The notes: generated from the letters alone by a model not told the origin. Positions 24,714 to 34,408 are shown, counted from the stretch's first letter. The stretch: DNA of 50,279 bases from CAYSPO01 sp964432945 (GCA_964432945.1 CAYSPO010000005.1:1-50279), one strand, 5' to 3'. Numbers and translations: made by a program.

Positions 24714-26182
24714 TGAAATTCGTTAGTACAAGAGATGAAAATTCGGTAGTAAATGGTCCCCAAGCAGTTATAAAAGGAATTTCTCCAGAAGGTGGACTTT
24801 ATGTTCCAAATGAATTTCCTCAATTAAAAAATTTAGAAGAATTAATTAAGTTAGATTATAGAGAACTTGCCAGCTATATATTAAACTTATATTTTGAAGA
24901 ATTAGGTATAGATAAGATAAAAGAGATTTCAGAAAAAGCATATGATAATAAGTTTCCAGAAGAAGTAGTTCCACTTACTTTTGCAGATGGGATATTTATG
25001 GAACTATATCACGGAAAAACTCATGCCTTTAAGGACATGGCTCTCTCTGTTCTTCCACATTTATTAAAAGCGTCATTAGAAGAAATAGGAGATGAAAATA
25101 AGGTTTTAATTCTAGTTGCTACATCAGGAGATACAGGTAAAGCTGCTCTAGAAGGCTTTAAGAATGTAGATGGAGTAGAAGCTATGGTCTTCTATCCTGA
25201 AGGAGGAGTAAGCGAAATACAAAGGCTTCAGATGGCTAGCCAAGAAGGTGAAAATCTTGATGTTTTTTCTATAGTAGGAAATTTTGATGTAGCTCAAACA
25301 GCAGTAAAAAAAGCATTTACAGATAAAGAATTTCAAAAGGACTTATTAGATTTAGGATATGAATTATCTTCTGCAAATTCTATAAATATAGGAAGATTAG
25401 TTCCACAAATTATTTATTATGTTTATAGTTATTTAAGATTAGTTGATTCAGAAAAAATAAAAATGAATGATTCTATTAATGTTTGCGTACCGACTGGGAA
25501 TTTTGGTAATATATTAGCAAGTTATTATGCAAAAAAAATGGGACTTCCTATCGATAAGCTTATAGTTGCTTCAAATGAAAACAATGTACTTACTGAGTTT
25601 TTCACAAGCGGAAGCTATAACTCAGATAGAGATCTTCATCTGACATCTAGTCCTTCTATGGATATTCTAGTATCATCTAATCTCGAAAGATTTTTATATC
25701 ATCTTTCTTCCGCTGATACTAAGAAAATATCTCAAGCTATGGAAAATCTTGATAAGGATAAAAATTATATATGGGGAGACTTTGAAGATGATTTAATTTT
25801 TGCAGGTTTTGCCGATGAAGAGGAAATATCTCAGGCAATCAATTCATGTTATAATAATTTCTCTTATGTGGTTGACCCACATACAGCAGTTGCTTATAGT
25901 GTATATAGAGAATATAAAGAATTTAGTGGTGATGAAAAACCAACTTTAATAGCTTCTACTGCAAGTCCTTATAAATTTCCTGGTAAAGTTTTATCATCTT
26001 TAGGAAAAGAAGTTCCAAAAGATGAATTTCAAAGATTAGAAGACCTTTCAGAATTATCCCATATAGATATTCCCGAAGATTTATCTAAACTAAAAACAGC
26101 GAAAATTATACATGACAAAGTTATAGAAGCTAATCAAATGCAAGATATTATAAAAGAAACGATTGGTGGTAAAAATGTTTAA
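24713..26182 (+). CDS. thrC: Threonine synthase
   Basis: 489 aa PLP enzyme converting O-phosphohomoserine to threonine. It belongs to the longer class (E. coli/yeast type): N-terminal STRDENSVVNGPQAVIKGISPEGGLYVP, PLP lysine in HGKTHAFKDMALSVLP, ATSGDTGKAALEGF, and PTGNFGNILASYYAKKMG. No truncation. The last codons overlap thrB by 8 nt. Confidence 0.96.
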   Translation: MKFVSTRDENSVVNGPQAVIKGISPEGGLYVPNEFPQLKNLEELIKLDYRELASYILNLYFEELGIDKIKEISEKAYDNKFPEEVVPLTFADGIFMELYHGKTHAFKDMALSVLPHLLKASLEEIGDENKVLILVATSGDTGKAALEGFKNVDGVEAMVFYPEGGVSEIQRLQMASQEGENLDVFSIVGNFDVAQTAVKKAFTDKEFQKDLLDLGYELSSANSINIGRLVPQIIYYVYSYLRLVDSEKIKMNDSINVCVPTGNFGNILASYYAKKMGLPIDKLIVASNENNVLTEFFTSGSYNSDRDLHLTSSPSMDILVSSNLERFLYHLSSADTKKISQAMENLDKDKNYIWGDFEDDLIFAGFADEEEISQAINSCYNNFSYVVDPHTAVAYSVYREYKEFSGDEKPTLIASTASPYKFPGKVLSSLGKEVPKDEFQRLEDLSELSHIDIPEDLSKLKTAKIIHDKVIEANQMQDIIKETIGGKNV

Positions 26183-27029
26183 AGTTGTCGTTCCTGCTAC
26201 CAGTGCTAATGTTGGCCCTGGCTTTGATGCTTTTGGTCTAGCAGTGAGTATGTATAATACTTTTATTTTTAGAAAATCAAATTATTTTAAAGATAATAAT
26301 TTAGTTTATACAGCTTATAAAAGAACTTTCGAATTTTTAGATAAGGAATTGATTAATATTTCAATTCAAATTAAGTCTTCTATTCCTTCAACTAGAGGAC
26401 TAGGTTCATCGTCAACTTGTATTGTTGCAGGAGTTTATGCAGCTTTATATGTTATTTACGGGGATATAGATAAGAATTTAGCTTTAAAGATAGCAACCGA
26501 TGTAGAAGGACATCCAGATAATGTTGCACCTGCTATTTTTGGTGGGTTCGTTATGTCATTGATGGAAGAAGGAGATATATTTCATAGGAATTTTGATTTA
26601 AATCCTAACTTACAGCTCCTAGCTTTAATACCTAATTTTGAAATAAAAACTCGCGATGCTAGAGGGGTATTGCCAGAGATGATTTCAATGAAAGATGGTA
26701 TATACAATGTATCAAGAGCAGCACTATTAGTGCCAGCCCTAAAAGAATTAGATAAAGATCTTGTAAAAATTGCCTTAGAGGATAAATTTCACCAACCTTA
26801 TAGGCAGAAATTAATTCATGGCTATAATCAGCTTACGAATAAGGCTATGGAATTTGGAGCCCTAGGTTTCTATATAAGTGGAGCAGGTCCAACTATTATG
26901 GTATTAGCTGAAAAGGATTCTCAAACTTATATGAAATTAAAGGGTTATGTTGGGGTTAAGTTTCCAGGTTGGATGGTGGGAAAATTAGAAATTGATTCCC
27001 TTGGAGCTAAAATAGTTTTCAATAAATAG
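26175..27029 (+). CDS. thrB: Homoserine kinase
   Basis: 284 aa from ATG 26175, where GGTGG at 26165-26169 gives a ribosome site; the frame upstream is open but begins only at a TTG. GHMP kinase that phosphorylates homoserine for ThrC. Motifs: VPATSANVGPGFDAFGLA, STRGLGSSSTCIVAG (ATP loop), EGHPDNVAPAIFGGFV, and GALGFYISGAGPTIM. Last gene of the operon, ended by a hairpin. Confidence 0.95.
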   Translation: MFKVVVPATSANVGPGFDAFGLAVSMYNTFIFRKSNYFKDNNLVYTAYKRTFEFLDKELINISIQIKSSIPSTRGLGSSSTCIVAGVYAALYVIYGDIDKNLALKIATDVEGHPDNVAPAIFGGFVMSLMEEGDIFHRNFDLNPNLQLLALIPNFEIKTRDARGVLPEMISMKDGIYNVSRAALLVPALKELDKDLVKIALEDKFHQPYRQKLIHGYNQLTNKAMEFGALGFYISGAGPTIMVLAEKDSQTYMKLKGYVGVKFPGWMVGKLEIDSLGAKIVFNK

Positions 27030-27034
27030 TATTT

Positions 27035-27058
27035 AAAGAGCCTTAGGCTCTTTTTTTT
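27035..27058 (+). terminator. Intrinsic terminator of the threonine operon
   Basis: Stem AAAGAGCC/GGCTCTTT with a 3-nt loop, followed by a T-run reaching 27058. Confidence 0.9.
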
Positions 27059-27159
27059 ATAAGATAAAAATACATTTAATAATAATTGATTAATTATAAG
27101 AATAGATTTTCTTTTTTTTGATATACTTATCATAAACAATTTTATTTGGAGGAAATAAT

Positions 27160-27651
27160 ATGATAAGACTAGCAAAAATAGAAGATATGGATAAAATTCT
27201 GCTAATAAAAGACCAAGCAGTTAAGTTACTTGCTGATAACAATATAGACCAATGGCAAGATGGATATCCAAATAAAGAGGTTTTTTTGAATGATATTAAT
27301 AATTCTGACTTATATGTGTTTGATGATGGAGAAATCCTTGCTTTTATGGCTCTAGTAAAAGAAAAAGATTCTAACTTTGATACTCTAGAAGGAGAGTGGA
27401 CATCTAATAGCTATTTAACCATTCACCGAATAGCTGTTGCAGAAAAATCTAGAAATAAAGGAGTTGCCAATAAACTATTTGAATTTGCTAAAAATACTGC
27501 TAGAGAAAAATCCTTGGATGCAGTTAGAATTGATACCCATGAAAAAAATATTATGATGCAAAATCTAATTAAGAAAAATGGTTTTTATTATCGGGGCTGG
27601 ATAAATAAAGGAATAAGAGCTGAAAGATTAGCATATGAATTTCTTATATAG
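27160..27651 (+). CDS. GNAT-family N-acetyltransferase
   Basis: 163 aa. A single GNAT domain: IRLAKIEDMDKIL at the start, the acetyl-CoA loop VAEKSRNKGVANKLFEFA (Q/RxxGxA type) at about 107-124, then DAVRIDTHEKNIMMQNLIKKNGF. The substrate is unknown. TTTGGAGGAAATA precedes the ATG, and an extended -10 box TTGATATACT lies at 27118-27127. No terminator is seen before nrdJ, so the two may be cotranscribed. Confidence 0.88.
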   Translation: MIRLAKIEDMDKILLIKDQAVKLLADNNIDQWQDGYPNKEVFLNDINNSDLYVFDDGEILAFMALVKEKDSNFDTLEGEWTSNSYLTIHRIAVAEKSRNKGVANKLFEFAKNTAREKSLDAVRIDTHEKNIMMQNLIKKNGFYYRGWINKGIRAERLAYEFLI

Positions 27652-27733
27652 GGACTGTTTGAAAACTACTATAAGTTGGGTATAGATAGGAAGTAACGAA
27701 AATAATACACAAAATCTAGTTAGGAGAAGATAT

Positions 27734-29890
27734 ATGGCAAAGCTTAGGGTTGAAAAAAGAAATGGAAAAATAGTGGATTTTGAACCAGATAAAATTGAAA
27801 TTGCTATACAAAAAGCAATGAAAGAAGAATCTGAAGATATAGATAAGGAATTAGCTAAGAAAATTTCTAATGATACATTTGAAAATTTCAAAGACAAAGA
27901 AGTAGTAAATATTGAGCAAATTCAAGATTTTGTAGAAATTGAATTAATGAAAACTGTACCTAGGGTTGCCAAAAGATATATTATTTATAGGCAAAGAAGG
28001 GCTGAATTAAGAAAACACGGCTGGGATATGACAGACCTTCAAAGAGATATTTATGAATCAAAATATCAATTTGATGGAGAAAATTTCTCTTCATTTCTTG
28101 ACAGGATATCGGGAGGAAACTCTAGAATTGAAAAGCTTATAAGAGATAAAAAATTTATGCCAGCAGGAAGAATTTTAGCTGGTAGAGGTTTAGATAAGCT
28201 AGGAAGAAAAATCACTCTTTCTAATTGCTATGTTATGCCTAAGGTACAAGATAATATTGAATCTATATTTGACACAGCTAAGTGGATGGCAAGAACTTAT
28301 TCATATGGCGGGGGAGTTGGGATTAATATCTCAGATCTTAGACCAGCAGGAGCGAAAGTTAACAATGCAGCCTTAACGACTACTGGAGCAGTTTCTTTCA
28401 TGGATCTTTATTCTATGACAACAGGTCTTATAGGTATGAGAGGCAGAAGAGGAGCTTTAATGATTAACTTAGATGTTGATCATCCAGATATAGAAGAATT
28501 TATCGGAGTTAAAAATGATTTATCTAAAGTAAATTTCGCAAATATTTCAGTAAATATAACAGATGAGTTTATGGAAGCTGTGGAAAAAGGGGAAGATTTT
28601 ACTCTACGTTTTGAAAACAAAGCTAACGATGAGGTTATTACTAAGAAAGTTGATGCTAGAGCTTTATTTAGAAAAATAAGTGAAAATAACTGGAACATGG
28701 CTGAGCCTGGAGTATTGTTTAAGGACAAAATTAACTCTTATCATTTAATGAGTGAAGATGAAGACTTTGAATATGCAGGAGTAAACCCATGTGCAGAAGA
28801 ACCACTTCCAGCATTCGGTGCTTGTAATCTTTCCTCAATAAATTTAAGTGAATATGTTCTAAGACCTTTTACAGATAATGCAGAATTAGATATAGAAGGA
28901 TTAAAAGAAGCGGTAAGATGTGGAGTTGTTTATCTAAATGAAATTTTAGATGAGAATATTCCATTACACCCTTTAAAAGAGCAAAGAGAAACTTCTGAGA
29001 ACTTAAGGCAAATTGGTCTTGGTATAATGGGGCTTGCCGATATGTTTATTAAACTTGATATAAGATATGGCTCTCAAGAATCATTGGATTTAATTGAGAA
29101 ACTTGGACATATCATAGTAAATGAAGCCCTACAAGAATCAGCTTTACTAGCTAAAGCAGATGGAAGCTTCCCTTATTATAAGAAAGAAGCTGTTTTATCA
29201 TCAGAATTTATTAAATCAGTTGCAACTGATGAAACAATTAAAATGATAGAAGAATATGGTTTACGAAACTCTCAGATATTGACCATTGCCCCAACAGGTT
29301 CAATTTCCACTTTAATCGGAGCATCAAATGGAGTAGAGCCGATTTTCCAAATTTCTTATACAAGGAAAACAGAGTCAATTAATCAAGGTCAAGAAACTTA
29401 TTATAGAGTTATAACACCTATAATAAAAGAATATATGGAAGCAAAGGGAATAAAGCACGAAGAAGATTTACCAGATACTATAGTAACAACTTCTAGTCTT
29501 GACTATAAAGACAGGGTAAATGTACAAGCAGCTTGGCAAAAATATATTGATGCATCTATTTCCTCTACAGTAAATCTTCCAGAAGAAGCAAGCGTAGACC
29601 AAGTTGAGGATCTTTATTTTTATGCATGGAAAAAAGGTCTTAAAGGAATCACAATTTACAGAGATGGATGTGCTAGAGCAGGTATATTGATTACTAATAA
29701 AAACGAAAAAAAATCAAAGCCTGAAACTCCACAAGAGATAATTCAAGATCTTCAAAAACAAATGGATGAACTTATTTTAGGACAACTTCAAGATAATCCT
29801 GATATTTGTCCAAAATGTGGAGGAAAACTAAACCATTCAGGTGGATGCAGCGAGTGCCAAGATTGTGGTTATAGCCCTTGTGCTATATAG
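27734..29890 (+). CDS. nrdJ: Adenosylcobalamin-dependent (class II) ribonucleotide reductase
   Basis: 718 aa. Makes deoxyribonucleotides using B12 instead of oxygen or a glycyl radical. An N-terminal ATP-cone (1-90, KRNGKIVDFEPDKIEIAI) is present. Redox cysteines are at C165 (SNCYVMP) and C364, with the radical cysteine and general base in NPCAEE (C353, E355). YGGGVGINIS, QILTIAPTGSIS and GLKGITIYRDG are conserved. The C terminus ends in CPKCGG and CSECQDCGYSPC, the cysteine-rich tail that relays electrons. RBS AGGAGAAG. It links to B12 uptake and CobTS in the same window. Confidence 0.95.
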   Translation: MAKLRVEKRNGKIVDFEPDKIEIAIQKAMKEESEDIDKELAKKISNDTFENFKDKEVVNIEQIQDFVEIELMKTVPRVAKRYIIYRQRRAELRKHGWDMTDLQRDIYESKYQFDGENFSSFLDRISGGNSRIEKLIRDKKFMPAGRILAGRGLDKLGRKITLSNCYVMPKVQDNIESIFDTAKWMARTYSYGGGVGINISDLRPAGAKVNNAALTTTGAVSFMDLYSMTTGLIGMRGRRGALMINLDVDHPDIEEFIGVKNDLSKVNFANISVNITDEFMEAVEKGEDFTLRFENKANDEVITKKVDARALFRKISENNWNMAEPGVLFKDKINSYHLMSEDEDFEYAGVNPCAEEPLPAFGACNLSSINLSEYVLRPFTDNAELDIEGLKEAVRCGVVYLNEILDENIPLHPLKEQRETSENLRQIGLGIMGLADMFIKLDIRYGSQESLDLIEKLGHIIVNEALQESALLAKADGSFPYYKKEAVLSSEFIKSVATDETIKMIEEYGLRNSQILTIAPTGSISTLIGASNGVEPIFQISYTRKTESINQGQETYYRVITPIIKEYMEAKGIKHEEDLPDTIVTTSSLDYKDRVNVQAAWQKYIDASISSTVNLPEEASVDQVEDLYFYAWKKGLKGITIYRDGCARAGILITNKNEKKSKPETPQEIIQDLQKQMDELILGQLQDNPDICPKCGGKLNHSGGCSECQDCGYSPCAI

Positions 29891-29903
29891 CTAAGGAGTA
29901 GAA

Positions 29904-30842
29904 ATGAACGAAGTATACAAGTATGATAGTTATAATGGATTTGAAGAGATTGATTATAGCGATTTCTATGATGAAATAGAAGATGACGATTATTATGTAA
30001 TGTATTTAAGTAAAGACGCCTTTAAGAGATTTGCAGAAAAAAATAATATTAATGAAGAAGTAACAAATGTTGCTTTAGGAAAAAATTATACAATGATTGA
30101 AGATGACTATACTTTTGCCAGCATTGATATTATTAATATAGGAGAAGACTTTCACAAAAAAGATGTAATTGGATTTTATATAGAGAATAATCGTTTTATT
30201 ATTATAGATATTTATGATAGGGACTCTTCAACCAATAAAGCATTTAATAGTTTAATAACTAAGGGAGTGCAAACAAATACACCGGGAAGATTTATTAATT
30301 ACTTTTTGAATAAGCTTATAATAAGTCACAACGAAGTCTATGATAAACTAAGAGAAGATGTTGAGAGGATAGATGATGTTGTTCTAGGAAATGACTTTAA
30401 TGAAGGTTGTATAAATGAGATAACAGAACTAAGCCATAAAACTCTACAACTTTATACAAATTATGAAAGACTTTTAGATTTCACAGAAGTATTAATAAAA
30501 AATGATAATAATATTTTAGATCCTGATGACGAAAAACAAATTCAATCATTTGCAAGAAGAGTTGGAAGATATAGTTCGAATATATCTTATTTAAGTGAGT
30601 ATATAACTCATGTAAAAGAATCGTATCAAGCTCAGTTAGATATAAGATTAAATAGGTCGATGAAAGTATTCACTATAGTTGCCACAATTTTTTCTCCCTT
30701 ATCTTTTATAGTTGGTTGGTATGGAATGAACTTCAAATATATGCCTGAATTATCTTGGCAATACGGATACCCTTTTGTCATTTTATTATGTATAATTGTA
30801 ACTATCATATGTGTACTTTGGTTAAAAAAATTAGATAGATAA
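29904..30842 (+). CDS. CorA-family magnesium/divalent cation transporter
   Basis: 312 aa. A large acidic cytoplasmic domain (the first 40 residues are especially rich in Asp/Glu/Tyr) leads to a long helix and two C-terminal membrane segments. The CorA signature GMN occurs in GWYGMNFKYMPEL between them, and the protein ends in KKLDR. 13 nt after nrdJ with its own RBS AAGGAG, so probably in one transcript with it. An Mg2+ role is inferred from the family. Confidence 0.92.
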   Translation: MNEVYKYDSYNGFEEIDYSDFYDEIEDDDYYVMYLSKDAFKRFAEKNNINEEVTNVALGKNYTMIEDDYTFASIDIINIGEDFHKKDVIGFYIENNRFIIIDIYDRDSSTNKAFNSLITKGVQTNTPGRFINYFLNKLIISHNEVYDKLREDVERIDDVVLGNDFNEGCINEITELSHKTLQLYTNYERLLDFTEVLIKNDNNILDPDDEKQIQSFARRVGRYSSNISYLSEYITHVKESYQAQLDIRLNRSMKVFTIVATIFSPLSFIVGWYGMNFKYMPELSWQYGYPFVILLCIIVTIICVLWLKKLDR

Positions 30843-30846
30843 AATT

Positions 30847-30884
30847 AATCTAGGAGAAACACATTGTTTCTCCTAGATTTTTTT
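30847..30884. terminator. Intrinsic terminator, probably bidirectional
   Basis: A 14-bp perfect stem (30847-30860 with 30866-30879), a 5-nt loop and a run of T on the plus side; the minus side has AATTTT only. Confidence 0.9.
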
Positions 30885-31773
30885 AAAAGTCAGAGCCTAC
30901 AATTACTTCATAGGATTTTTCTAATATTTCTATACTACAAGGCAGAGGCTTAGATTCATCCCCGTCTAAAATTATTTTATTAAAGCTATTTTTATCTTTA
31001 TTTATAGAAGCTTTTTTAAAAGTCCTGTTAATAATTGAATCAGAATAATCAGGATCTTTAGAAATAAGCTCTAATCCTTGACCAACCTTCTCTAAAAACC
31101 CAGTTCTTCTTAATCCAATAAAGTTTAATAAACCATCGTTTATTTTAGCATCTTCAAAGATATTTTCCATTCCATATACAGAGTTACCAGTTGTAATTAA
31201 AATTAAAGATAAATCTTCTTCTAATTTTTCATCATCAAGTAATATTTCATAATGTTCATTTTCTTCAGTTTTTAGAATACTAGGTAAATCTTGTAAAAAA
31301 GCTAATTTGCCTAAACTTTCTTTATCTTCTTTTTCTACATCCATTATTTTTTCTGCTAAAACTCCACTTACAAAAGTGCTTATGAAAAAATCATCATCTA
31401 CTTTTCCTAAATCAACTTTTGCAGTCTTAAAATTCAAAAGTTCATCAATAGCTTCATCAAGGTTTTGAGATATTTTTAATAATTTGGAATAATTATTTAC
31501 AGTTCCACAAGGAAGTATTCCAATAATAGGACTTTCTCCTAATTTTATAAGAGTAGATATTCCCAAAGAGATAGTGCCATCACCACCAAGAAAGAAAATT
31601 CTGTCATATTCTTTGCTATTGGATTTTATATAGCTTACAAAATCATTTTTACTTTCATTAACTTTGATTGTTATTTCTTCTTCTACTTCAATAAGTCTTG
31701 TAGATAATTTCTCTCCAGCTTCTTTAGCTTTTAATTTACCTGAATTTGGGTTTATCAAAATTAGATTTTTCAT
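30883..31773 (-). CDS. Diacylglycerol/sphingosine kinase-family lipid kinase
   Basis: 296 aa. Motifs of the DagK/YegS/BmrU group: LILINPNSGK, FFLGGDGTISLGIS (nucleotide loop GGDGT), LPCGTVNNYSK, the middle SGVLAE, ITTGNSVYGMENIF, INDGLLN and ILDGDESKPLPC. It most likely phosphorylates diacylglycerol in the lipid cycle. DgkB proper would be expected in Gram-positives, but the paralogue cannot be told by eye. RBS AGGAGG. Confidence 0.88.
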   Translation of the reverse strand: MKNLILINPNSGKLKAKEAGEKLSTRLIEVEEEITIKVNESKNDFVSYIKSNSKEYDRIFFLGGDGTISLGISTLIKLGESPIIGILPCGTVNNYSKLLKISQNLDEAIDELLNFKTAKVDLGKVDDDFFISTFVSGVLAEKIMDVEKEDKESLGKLAFLQDLPSILKTEENEHYEILLDDEKLEEDLSLILITTGNSVYGMENIFEDAKINDGLLNFIGLRRTGFLEKVGQGLELISKDPDYSDSIINRTFKKASINKDKNSFNKIILDGDESKPLPCSIEILEKSYEVIVGSDF

Positions 31774-31821
31774 TTTAACCTCCTAGTATAATTATACTAG
31801 AAAAGTTATAACTTTAATCAA

Positions 31822-31850
31822 AAAAAAAGGATGCTAGGCATCCTTTTTTT
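31822..31850 (-). terminator. Intrinsic terminator of the small lipoprotein gene
   Basis: A 13-bp perfect stem GGATGC core flanked by A7/T7, with a 3-nt loop, ending 2 nt before the stop codon on the minus strand. Confidence 0.9.
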
Positions 31851-31851
31851 A

Positions 31852-32076
31852 TTATTCAGTTTTAGATTCTTCAGATACTTCAGATTCTTCAGAAACTTCT
31901 GAATCATCTTTTTCAGTTTCAGTAGTTTTTTCAGTTTCTTCAGTAACTGCTTCTGTTTCAACTTCTACTTCTGTTGTTACTTCTGTTTCCACTTCAGTTG
32001 TATCATTTGCGTTGTTTCCACAACCAGCAAGTAGTACACCTGTAAGTGCTACAGTTAATAATATTTTCTTTGTCAT
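31852..32076 (-). CDS. Small acidic repeat lipoprotein, 74 aa
   Basis: Signal peptide with lipobox VLLAGC (Cys 19). The mature part has no globular look: it is Glu/Thr/Val/Ser-rich with short repeats (TEVETEVTTEVEVETEAV, then SEESEVSEES). The same low-complexity acidic style occurs as the linker after the lipobox in BtuF and ModA here. It may be a bare lipid-anchored spacer or a gene whose binding domain has been lost. Function unknown. Strong promoter and RBS upstream. Confidence 0.75.
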   Translation of the reverse strand: MTKKILLTVALTGVLLAGCGNNANDTTEVETEVTTEVEVETEAVTEETEKTTETEKDDSEVSEESEVSEESKTE

Positions 32077-32115
32077 AATTTTACCCCTCTTTCATAACTA
32101 TAAAGTTACAGATTG

Positions 32116-32144
32116 AATATATCATTAATGTGTGAAAGTGTCAA
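32116..32144 (-). promoter_or_regulatory. SigA-type promoter of the small lipoprotein gene
   Basis: On the minus strand: perfect TTGACA (32139-32144), 17-nt spacer, TATATT (32116-32121). Confidence 0.75.
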
Positions 32145-32170
32145 ATTTACACAATCACTAGCTTTAATTA

Positions 32171-32848
32171 TTATATTTTTTGAAAAGTTCCGTCAACAAT
32201 GTTAAGAGTTCTATCTGCTACACACCTTGCAAATTCACTATCGTGGGTTACTATTATTTGGGTTATGCCATTTTGTGCAAGTTTTTTAATAATTTCTACT
32301 ACTTGTTCCTTATTTGTATCATCAAGGGCAGAAGTAGGTTCATCATAACATAAGACTTTAGGGTTAAGCATACAAGCTCTTGCTATTGCAACTCTTTGCT
32401 GTTGACCTCCAGATAATTGATATGGATAGAGTTTTTTCTTATCATAAAGGTTCATATCTTTAAGTAAAGATTTAGCTCTCTTTTTCATAGTAATTTCATC
32501 TATTCCTTTATATCTTGGAGCGAGAAGTAAATTTTCTTCAATATTTAGATTTGGAAATAAGTTAAAGTCTTGAAAAATCATTCCTATTTTTGTGCTTAAA
32601 TCCTTTAATTTATCTTCATCTGCATATCTTACAATTCCATTTTCTTCTGAGCAAAGAACAAAATCATCTATAATTATATTACCACCGTCGACTTTTTCGA
32701 GATTATTCAAACATCTTAAGAATGTAGTCTTTCCTTCACCACTCTTACCTTGAATACAAACTATTTCACCTGGAGAAAAATTAGCAGTAAGATTATACCA
32801 GATTATTTCTTCATCAAATTGTTTTTTTAAAGACTCTATTTTTAACAT
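32171..32848 (-). CDS. Polar amino acid ABC importer, ATPase
   Basis: 225 aa, GlnQ-like. Walker A GKSGEGKTT, signature LSGGQQQRVAIARA, Walker B VLCYDEPTSALD, switch His in VTHDSEFA. Third gene of a binding protein-permease-ATPase operon; 3 nt after the permease gene. Confidence 0.93.
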   Translation of the reverse strand: MLKIESLKKQFDEEIIWYNLTANFSPGEIVCIQGKSGEGKTTFLRCLNNLEKVDGGNIIIDDFVLCSEENGIVRYADEDKLKDLSTKIGMIFQDFNLFPNLNIEENLLLAPRYKGIDEITMKKRAKSLLKDMNLYDKKKLYPYQLSGGQQQRVAIARACMLNPKVLCYDEPTSALDDTNKEQVVEIIKKLAQNGITQIIVTHDSEFARCVADRTLNIVDGTFQKI

Positions 32849-32851
32849 AAA

Positions 32852-33499
32852 TCACCTAAAATATCCATAATAATTCTCTAATTTTACTAATGCTCTACTT
32901 ACTATAGCTACTAATAATAGATAAACTACCCCAACTATTATATAGGGCGTAAAACTTGCATAGGTATTGGAAACAGATTTTGCAGCTTTTAAGATATCAG
33001 ATACTCCTAGTATATAAACTAAAGAAGTATCTTTTATAAGACTTATAACTTCATTTGATATAGATGGCATTATATTTCTCATTACTTGAGGAAAAATTAT
33101 TTTTCTAAAAGCAAAAGTCTTAGGTAAACCTAAGACTTTTGCAGCCTCGTATTGACCTAAATCAATTGCATTTATACCTGATCTAAAGATTTCAGCAAAG
33201 TACGCTGCATAGTTTAAGATAAAGGCAATAAAAATTGAAGTAAGTCTATCTAATTTTAAAAAATCAGATAAAAGGGGAAGACCAAAAAATATAAACATTA
33301 ATTGTAGAAGAAGTGGTGTTCCTCTCATAATATAGATATATCCTGCAGTTATATTTCTAACTATCTTATTATTTGATAATCTTAAATTAGCTACCAATAT
33401 AGATAAAGGCAAGGAAAAAATTAAAGTTATTAGAAAAACTCCTATAGTTGTCTTTAAACCCTGTAAAATCATAGGGAAGAGCATATCTAATCCTCGCAT
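32852..33499 (-). CDS. Polar amino acid ABC importer, permease
   Basis: 215 aa, HisM/GlnP-like, about five membrane helices. It shows the N-terminal LQGLKTTIGVFLITL pattern, RGTPLLLQLMFIFF and the EAA loop EAAKVLGLPKTFAFRKIIFPQ. It follows the binding-protein gene by 9 nt. ATG 33499 has TAAGGAGATTTT upstream; the Met at 33484 is an alternative start. Confidence 0.93.
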   Translation of the reverse strand: MRGLDMLFPMILQGLKTTIGVFLITLIFSLPLSILVANLRLSNNKIVRNITAGYIYIMRGTPLLLQLMFIFFGLPLLSDFLKLDRLTSIFIAFILNYAAYFAEIFRSGINAIDLGQYEAAKVLGLPKTFAFRKIIFPQVMRNIMPSISNEVISLIKDTSLVYILGVSDILKAAKSVSNTYASFTPYIIVGVVYLLLVAIVSRALVKLENYYGYFR

Positions 33500-33508
33500 A
33501 AAATCTCC

Positions 33509-34309
33509 TTAGTCGAACCATTTATTATATATTTCGTCATATTTTCCATTTTCTTTTAAGCTTTTTAGAGCATTATCTACTGCTTCTTTTAACTCTATAT
33601 CATCTTTTCTCATACCAACAGCAAAAACTTCTTCTCCAAAATTATCTTCTAAAACTTTATATTTTTCTGGGCCATTTTGGTGCATATAGTATCTAGCTAG
33701 AACTTCGTCTACTACTATTGCATCGGATCTTTTTGCTTCTACATCTTTAAAGCACTCTAAGTTTGTAGCATATTCTACTGGTTCTGATGCTAATGAATCG
33801 ATAAAATCTTGATCTTTTTTTACCGCTTCTAAAGCAGAAGACTCTCCTTGAACAGTTATTGTTTTACCAGATAAATCAGCTTTAGAATTTACTTCTGAAT
33901 CAGCCATAGTAATAATTAACTGCTTGTTTTCCATATAAGAATCACTCATAAGCAATTGTTCTTCTCTTTCTGGAGTAATGGAAAATCCATTCCAAATAAA
34001 GTCTATATTTCCAGTTTCAAGCTCTTGTTCTTTCACAGTCCAGTCAATAGGCTGATAGTCTAGCTGAATTCCCATTTCTTCAGCACATGCTTTAGAAAGA
34101 TCTATGTCAAAACCAACTAATTCTCCTTTGTCATTTCTAAATCCCATAGGTGCAAAAGTGTCATCTAGCCCGACAACATATTTTTCTTTTAATGTGCTTT
34201 CAGAATTTCCTTGACTTGTTTGTGTTTCATTTGTAGTATTTTCATTTGAATTTGTGCATCCTGTGAATATCATTATTGATGCTAATAGAATGCTTAGTAT
34301 CTTTTTCAT
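33509..34309 (-). CDS. Polar amino acid ABC importer, substrate-binding lipoprotein
   Basis: 266 aa. Lipobox IFTGC (Cys 18), a Thr/Ser/Asn linker, then a family-3 solute-binding domain: YVVGLDDTFAPMGFRND, LVGFDIDLSKACAEEMG, and GNIDFIWNGFSITPERE. The ligand is probably a polar amino acid or cystine-like compound; it cannot be decided by eye. First gene of the three-gene importer operon. Confidence 0.92.
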   Translation of the reverse strand: MKKILSILLASIMIFTGCTNSNENTTNETQTSQGNSESTLKEKYVVGLDDTFAPMGFRNDKGELVGFDIDLSKACAEEMGIQLDYQPIDWTVKEQELETGNIDFIWNGFSITPEREEQLLMSDSYMENKQLIITMADSEVNSKADLSGKTITVQGESSALEAVKKDQDFIDSLASEPVEYATNLECFKDVEAKRSDAIVVDEVLARYYMHQNGPEKYKVLEDNFGEEVFAVGMRKDDIELKEAVDNALKSLKENGKYDEIYNKWFD

Positions 34310-34408
34310 ATACTCTCCTTTACCAGTTTAATAGATTACCATACTAAATTACATTCTCATAATAACTTATTTTAAAACAAATGTAAAGCTATAATTTTAA
34401 TTTCTCGT

